The position numbers were made by a program, and so were the translations under genes. A DNA stretch of 23,676 bases from Didymodactylos carnosus (taxonomy: Eukaryota; Rotifera; Eurotatoria; Philodinida; Philodinidae): NCBI GenBank assembly GCA_905250885.1, contig CAJNOQ010002571.1, positions 1-23,676 of the forward strand, read 5' to 3'. Positions 18,671 through 23,676 of the stretch are shown here, one piece after another. Under the pieces are notes generated by a model, which saw only the letters and a program-made list of their open reading frames with translations, searched no databases and was not told where the DNA came from. Every line of letters starts with the position of its first letter. The first letter of the stretch is position 1.

Positions 18671-18966
18671 TGGGTTAATCCATGGGTATCCAACCACTTT
18701 TTGGAAAAAGTTTTTTTATCGACTTTTTTCGTTCTAGTTAGCTGGGGCGTGGTCAGAAAACAGCTTTGGCCGAAAAAAATTGCTGACTTTCACCTTGAAT
18801 GAGAGAGATCTGGAGCTGCTTCTAGGAACATCTAATGAGGGTCATCCAAGTTATTTCAAGATTTTGGGCTCATATTTTGCCCATTGGTAGAGGACCACTA
18901 GACTAGCATAACCTCCAAAGGATTCTTCTTTTGACTGAGATTTGACCGAGATATGAATGCTTCAAA
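18671..18966 (+). repeat. Left inverted arm of the 637-bp foldback element
   Basis: Pairs with 19012-19307 over about 296 bp with few mismatches, including the shared 'gctggggcgtggtcagaaaa' and 'gaccactagactagcataac' segments in opposite orientation. Confidence 0.9.
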
Positions 18967-19011
18967 GCAAAATATTTTTAGAAAAATTATAAAAGAATGA
19001 AAAATCTATCT

Positions 19012-19307
19012 TTTGAAACATTCATATCTCGGTCAAATCTCAATCAAAAGTAGAATCCTTTGGAGGTTATGCTAGTCTAGTGGTCCTCTACCAATGGGCA
19101 AAATATGAGCCCAAAATCTTGAAATAACTTGGATGACCCTCATTAGATGTTCCTAGAAACAGCTCCAGATCTCTCTCATTCAAGGTGAAAGTCAGCAATT
19201 TTTTTCGGCAAAAGCGGTTTTCTGACCACGCCCCAGCTAACTAGAACGAAAAAAGTCGATAAAAAGCTTTTTCCAAAAAAGTGGTTGGATACCCATGGAT
19301 TCACCCA
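19012..19307 (-). repeat. Right inverted arm of the 637-bp foldback element
   Basis: Inverted partner of 18671-18966. Confidence 0.9.
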
Positions 19308-19309
19308 TA

Positions 19310-20359
19310 TCATGATTCCACACATCATACCATCTTTTTACTGTCTTATGACCACCTTTAATTTGAAAATTTTGCAAGGTAACGAAAACTTATTGATGGA
19401 TCTGACTTTGTGTAACACTCAAGTACTCGTTCCTTGAACGTAGCATCGTAATAACGAGATACTCATCTTCAATTAAAAATTTAATACAAACAAATGAAAG
19501 ATAAAAATAAACTTTTGATGTGCAGAGCAATTTGTTCCCTATTGTTAAGTTATATTTTCTCCTGCGTTCCCCAGTTTATTTATGCAGACTAGTCATATGC
19601 GTGCTCTTAGAGTTTGACCAATAGAGTAAGAATACATATGAATATAAATAATAATTCTTGTCTTTATTTAGATACATAAAAACAAAAAAGTGGGCGAGAC
19701 TTTTGGCCGCTACTGTAGATAAACATAGAGAAAGTTTACGGTATCACAGCTCTTGTTTGTCCTCATTATACTTTCAACCTTTTGATTCTGTAAAAAAGAA
19801 AACTTTGATTTAATATTCTGTTTGTAACCTTAAACGTACAACATAATAGGCCTTGTTGCTTACCATAAAAAAAACATACAAAAAATATTAGTTAAATATG
19901 GTCAATCGGATTATATATATGTGAATAACTATGGGTAGACCTAAGTATTTGGCAGATAAATTTTGAACGAATCGAGATAAAATTTTCGGTCGTTCGTAAA
20001 TCTTCAGCTGGTAATTCTAGTCCGCTCCTCAAAGTTTTAAATTGATCCCATCTGCATGGAACAATAGCTTACTCTTCCAAGGTGACCTCACTAGTTATTC
20101 GTGAAATAAATCTCAACAATTATATATGAATCGATGCGCTGGATAAGTCTCTTTCCAAGGGCGAAAAACGCACTTCTTTATTTAGTTCCTATCAAAAGTT
20201 ATGCAAAACATACTCACCCGCCTTTTTCTTCAAATGGGCAGTAGAAAATCAAAATATCGAAGTAATACCTGTTCTATTTTCTAACCGTATGCTGTTTTTA
20301 GGTTTTACTAGCGCGTACTATTAACTGCACTATAGATTGTACTCTTATGTTTTTAGATT
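19310..20359. other. Intergenic, one possible solo transposon end
   Basis: No gene is supported. At 19686-19717 the sequence, read on the minus strand, is TACAGTAGCGGCCAAAAGTC and onward. This resembles the terminal inverted repeat of Tc1/mariner elements (CAGT start next to TA, G-G-C-C-A-A-A-A-G-T). No partner end is seen nearby, so it would be a truncated relic. Confidence 0.3.
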
Positions 20360-21455
20360 ATGACATTGTCGAACTGTCTTTTAAGTGAATCTGCAAAGTT
20401 TCTTTTTGATATTCCGTCGATTGAAATTGCATCAACTCTTCGTAAACTAGATTTACGAATTCATAGAAATGCTGAAAAGAGGTTATTTCATATAACTAAA
20501 CTGATTAATCAATTTTATAACCTTACCATGAATGAGAATGAAATACAATGTCATCTTGATAACTGGGATTATCTGGCACCACCGTTCAATGACAATATTA
20601 TTGGTATGACCGACACTCAAATTACATGTAATATAAAACAATATATGCTCGAATTTCCAAATAATCATATATGTTCGTTATTGAATTGTTATCTGCCGGA
20701 GAAAACAATTTGCTGCGGTAAACTTTTATCACCACCAAGACCGTTTCAAGATATACGTATTTTTCATTTGAGCGAATCATCTTCAAGTGGTACATTGTAT
20801 TATAGGAAGTGTGGGGTTTGCAACATTAAGTATTATTATAACTATTATGAAAATAGATGGAGATAAATTTTGTATGATAAACAGTGATTCCACATTTATT
20901 TGTTTCTTCTCGAATATTGCTTACGACGTGAAACTCTTGTATCATCTTGATAATGATATACTGTTCAAATACTGTGGCTTTTCGAATTATACAAATGCAT
21001 ATAATATGTATTGTGAAGCGGCTGGAATAGTAAATCATAAGTTAATGGACCGATTTCATGTGGAGATAACATGGTTTTTATGGAGATTATGCAAATTCTT
21101 TGGTATGGATGTGAAGATTAAAGTGCCATTTGAAAAAGATTTTGATAAAGAAGTTTTGTCGTTACAAAAAGATTGTCTTGATCATTTTATCAGACGATGG
21201 AGTTCAAAACGTCATCAATCATATTGCAATGAAGACTGTTGTAAGTTGCTGGTGCTTGATGGACATCAAAAAGCAACCAGACGGGTTTGTGCCTACAAAA
21301 CTGGTACAATTCCAAACGAAGAGCTAGGAGCTATCAAAGTTGGTTATCCACATTTACCGGCCTACAAGAATACATATTGTTTGGAGCATATTGGCTTCAG
21401 AAAATTCGAGGAGGATTGCGTCACGAATGCACGAATACCACAATCATTGTTTTGA
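20360..21455 (+). pseudogene. Cysteine-cluster protein of the KDZ-transposon-associated (CxC5/CxC6-like) type, frameshifted
   Basis: The first frame (ATG 20360, stop 20866, 168 codons) has an N-terminal helical part, then paired cysteines: C118-C119 and C151-x2-C154, followed by a Tyr-rich run (YYYNYY). The layout C-C...(L/I)-F...G...C-x2-C...YY is that of cysteine clusters described beside Kyakuja-Dileera-Zisupton (KDZ) transposases. The second frame takes over near 20862 and runs to 21455. It holds 'LLVLDGHQKATRRVC' and, near its end, 'GYPHLPAYKNTYCLEH', like the D-G-x2-K...R-x2-C and Cys-His closing part of the same proteins. The one-base shift between frames suggests a disabled copy unless an intron or sequencing error explains it. 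Similarity may fade on to about 21575 in yet another frame. No KDZ catalytic core is seen. The family call is from memory and is moderate. Confidence 0.45.
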
Positions 21456-21774
21456 CGCTTTACGTATTTAAAACCGAAACTTTCGGTCACAAACGGCAAC
21501 CATTATTATTTATATACATCATAGAGAAACGAATATCATCGGTTATGATCTAACTGAATTGAAGAAAAGCGATCAGAAATCAAATTTTCTAAATTCAAAA
21601 GTATCTTTGACAATGGGAACTTCAATTTTCAATCGATATATATTGAAATGAAAACCATTTCAACTGCCGAATAGATAGATCATCAAGAGAAAACATCTCG
21701 TCTCCTGTGTGTGGTTGTGTCCAACCATTTTTCAGTTTTGGGAGTCCTTATATTTCATTCTAACACTTGACGTT
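21456..21774. other. Intergenic between two opposed pseudogenes
   Basis: Up to about 21575 the sequence may still be the decayed end of the cysteine-cluster gene: one frame reads 'TETFGHKRQPLLFIY', a neighbouring one 'NIIGYDLTELKK'. The rest holds nothing recognisable. Confidence 0.3.
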
Positions 21775-22409
21775 CTAGATAAATGTTGCCATTGTTGTTG
21801 ATGACACGAATAATTTCATATAGTTGTCCGTTTGTTGATCAAATAATTGTTGTGGAACAAGTACGTCACTAACATAATTTGTTGCATTAAATATTTCTAA
21901 ATTGTTATAAATAGTTAAATTTGTCAACTCGCATAATGACTACAACATTAGAAATAGGGAACGACCTGTGTACCGAAAATCATATGATCACGTACCATCG
22001 AAATATGTGCCATAGTTGTTAGTAATATAAACGAACCATTCATTCGACACAAAATCACTTGAACATAATTGATGATAAATGGGTTCTATATGAATGAATT
22101 TATCATAGGAAACAGATATGGTTGTACATGGACATGTCAATATCTGAGAATATTTATCATATAATGAAATGTATTGTTGATAGGATGGTGATTGAACTGT
22201 AACTGTCTGAGTGATGGTATCAATGACGTGTAGAGTAGTAGAAGAACTGTTGATATAATTAGTAGAAGAATACATATACGAGTGGATATCAGTTCGTTTC
22301 GAATGTCATGTTCATCGGTTGAGGGTGGATAAGACGGAAATAGATTAAATGGTCTCACAAATTTTTTCAGTTTTTCATATAAATTATGAAAATCCTGAAG
22401 AAATCCCAT
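21775..22409 (-). pseudogene. Broken copy of a rotifer-type membrane protein family with a Cys-Pro-Cys motif
   Basis: From ATG at 22409 the first frame gives a basic, aromatic N-terminus (FHNLYEKLKKFVRPFNLFPS), then R-N-E-L-I-S-T-R and a clear membrane segment (ICILLLIISTVLLLLYTSL). Near 22215 the family-like sequence moves to the next frame, with 'QTVTVQSPSYQQYISLYDKY', then 'LTCPCTTISVSYDKFIHIEP' and 'HQLCSSDFV', ending at a stop near 21988. A third stretch (about 21930 down to 21775) still reads as protein, with 'FNATNYVSDVLVPQQLFDQQ'. I remember bdelloid hypothetical proteins with this plan (short cytoplasmic part, one membrane anchor, T-V-T-V, T-C-P-C, then a long extracellular part of several hundred residues), but no function is known to me. 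At least two frame shifts and an early end make this a dead, truncated copy. Confidence 0.6.
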
Positions 22410-22947
22410 TCTTCTAAAACTAATGCACGCAGACTATCTGAAAAGAATCTATGTCAGCAACAGATAGGAGTAAAATCTAGCGAAAAATTGTTCTGGATGG
22501 TGTAAGAGAAACAATTTTTGCTGTGCGAGCAGTAAAAACGAAAAAACATTTTCATTTCCGCTGGGAGGAAATTATAAGTTTGTGTCGTCCCCACACTCCC
22601 TCAAAGTTTACGGTTCTGAGCATCTGCAGTCGAAGTGTTAATCTTAATAAGGATGATGACTATCTATTTTAAAATTGAACAGAATTTCAAGATAGACAGA
22701 CGTTTTTAGCCGCTGCATTAATAGTCATGTCAACATATCGTCAAAAAAAGCTTGCGATTAGTTGTTTAGTATGTCAAGCATCAAAACAAGTTTTAGCTCA
22801 AAAGGACATTTCGATCTAAAGATATAAATAGTGTACAAATAGCTGTCGCAGTTTGCTTGAAGGAAAATTTTGAGTGGCGTGCCAATGTAAAATTTTCGCG
22901 ACAATCACGATAGATATAATCGCGATCTTTTTATCATAACTACTCTA
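22410..22947. other. Intergenic, no supported gene
   Basis: This is the 5' flank of the minus-strand pseudogene. No open frame, repeat or RNA gene is supported. Confidence 0.4.
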
Positions 22948-23279
22948 CAGTGACCGTGACACGACATTACCGCGAAGACTCGTTTATTGGAAAAGAAGAA
23001 TAAAAGAGCCTGGTTTTGTATTTTGTGAGAGCAAGTTCGAAAAGTAGTTTCACAGAAAATATATTTTCGTATTGCGAAACTAGATATCTGTGATTGTATT
23101 TAGATAATGACTAGTCACCACATAACTTCAGTTAAGTTTGAAAACATGATGTACAAAATACAAAACCAGGCTCATTTATTCTTCTCTTCCAATAAACGAG
23201 TCTTCGCGGTAACGTCGTTCGCGTAATGTCGTTCCCGGTAATGTGGTTTGCGCTATTGTCGTTCGCGGTATTGTCGCTG
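22948..23279. mobile_element. 332-bp TA-flanked MITE with CAG tips
   Basis: The tips read CAGTGACC at the left and, inverted, CAGCGACA at the right, bordered by TA at 22946-22947 and 23280-23281. Inside, 22962 to about 23027 and about 23151-23218 are inverted copies with few differences (from 'ttaccgcgaagactcg' to 'cctggttttgtattttgt'). The CAGTG start next to TA fits Tc1/mariner. The right end has extra tandem copies of a roughly 16-bp unit (next feature), so the two ends differ in length. There is no coding capacity. Confidence 0.75.
23203..23279. repeat. ~16-bp tandem repeat in the right end of the MITE
   Basis: Units based on 'gtcgttcgcggtaat' occur about five times with point changes (cgtcgttcgcg, tgtcgttcccggtaat, tgtggtttgcgctatt, tgtcgttcgcggtatt). 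The left end has only one such unit, so the array grew in one terminal repeat only. Confidence 0.75.
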
Positions 23280-23281
23280 TA

Positions 23282-23676
23282 TCACAGTGGCCGCTGTCTA
23301 GCCAAAATCACTACATTTTATATATATATATCAATTGGGGCTGATATTTCACATCAAAACCGAAAAATTAAAATGACTTGTATTCTCATTAAGCTGAATC
23401 GCTGTGCTTCGGATTAGTTCTGTTCAATTTGGAATAGACAATGTCGGTACACAAAAAACTTTTCACAAGTTTTAATGGTAACTCTTATTAATAGAGCACG
23501 ATTTTTTCTATAGTTCAGTATTTTTATCTGGAAATACTGCTTGGAAACAGAAAAGATATATCTACTATCGTCGCCAAAATATAATATCCGTGGCTATTTT
23601 TGAATAACGTTTGATAAGAATAAAATAGAGACCTGCGGTTTTCACCATTGTGTTACTAAGATCTTGAGACATGTTT
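23282..23676. other. AT-rich flank, no supported gene
   Basis: A 63-codon open frame (23226-23417) starts within the MITE and is regarded as chance. No other structure was seen. Confidence 0.4.

Larger units (their letters stand above)
18671..19307. mobile_element. Foldback/MITE element with 296-bp arms and TA duplication
   Basis: Arms 18671-18966 and 19012-19307 are near-perfect inverted copies of equal length, separated by only about 45 bp. The tips read TGGGTTAATCCATGG and its near complement. Each is bordered by TA (18669-18670 and 19308-19309), again a Tc1/mariner-type target. It carries no coding capacity. Its left end is in the AT-rich tail of the LINE, so it probably jumped into that tail. 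It is unrelated in sequence to the element at 1568-2485. A transcript would fold into an almost uninterrupted double-stranded hairpin. Confidence 0.9.

Overview
The window reads as AT-rich invertebrate nuclear DNA that is thick with transposable elements. The best guess is a bdelloid rotifer (Adineta/Rotaria group). That rests on remembered family resemblance: a broken membrane-protein gene with a Cys-Pro-Cys motif (21775-22409), an ADP-ribosyltransferase-like ORF, a Penelope-like element, a LINE and several TA-flanked inverted-repeat elements. No similarity search was run, so the organism call is an inference. No rRNA, tRNA, CRISPR array or bacterial operon signal was seen.

Left part (1-5551): mostly non-coding sequence. 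It holds a 918-bp foldback element with 205-bp arms (1568-2485), a weak candidate small gene (2860-3408), a block of 140-bp and then about 27-bp tandem repeats (3606-4290), and an ADP-ribosyltransferase-like ORF on the minus strand (4914-5450).

Centre (5552-11138): the main feature is an apparently complete Helitron on the minus strand, with an A/T insertion site, a 5' TC end, a 3' hairpin followed by CTAG, and one uninterrupted Rep-helicase ORF of 1493 codons. Its coding part is visibly richer in G+C than its surroundings. It lies about 100 bp upstream of the ADP-ribosyltransferase-like ORF. A minisatellite of 8-bp-related units (11190-11460) follows, possibly inside another short inverted-repeat element.

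Right part: an intact, intronless flavin amine oxidase (polyamine oxidase-like) gene (13004-14362, minus) is the best host gene here. Beyond it is a nested repeat block. A broken LINE with endonuclease and reverse transcriptase (15200-18670) carries a Penelope-like fragment in its 3' untranslated part (18050-18516, 13-bp target duplication). A 637-bp foldback element with 296-bp arms (18671-19307) sits in the LINE tail. Then come a frameshifted cysteine-cluster gene of the kind associated with KDZ transposons (20360-21455), a membrane-protein pseudogene (21775-22409, minus) and a 332-bp TA-flanked MITE (22948-23279).

The genes do not form a pathway. The window reads as a transposon-rich accessory or subtelomere-like region in which old elements have accumulated, with one recent-looking Helitron and one well-kept metabolic gene. 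No clearly new multi-gene system was found; the most informative parts are the Helitron, the nested retroelement block and the cysteine-cluster gene.
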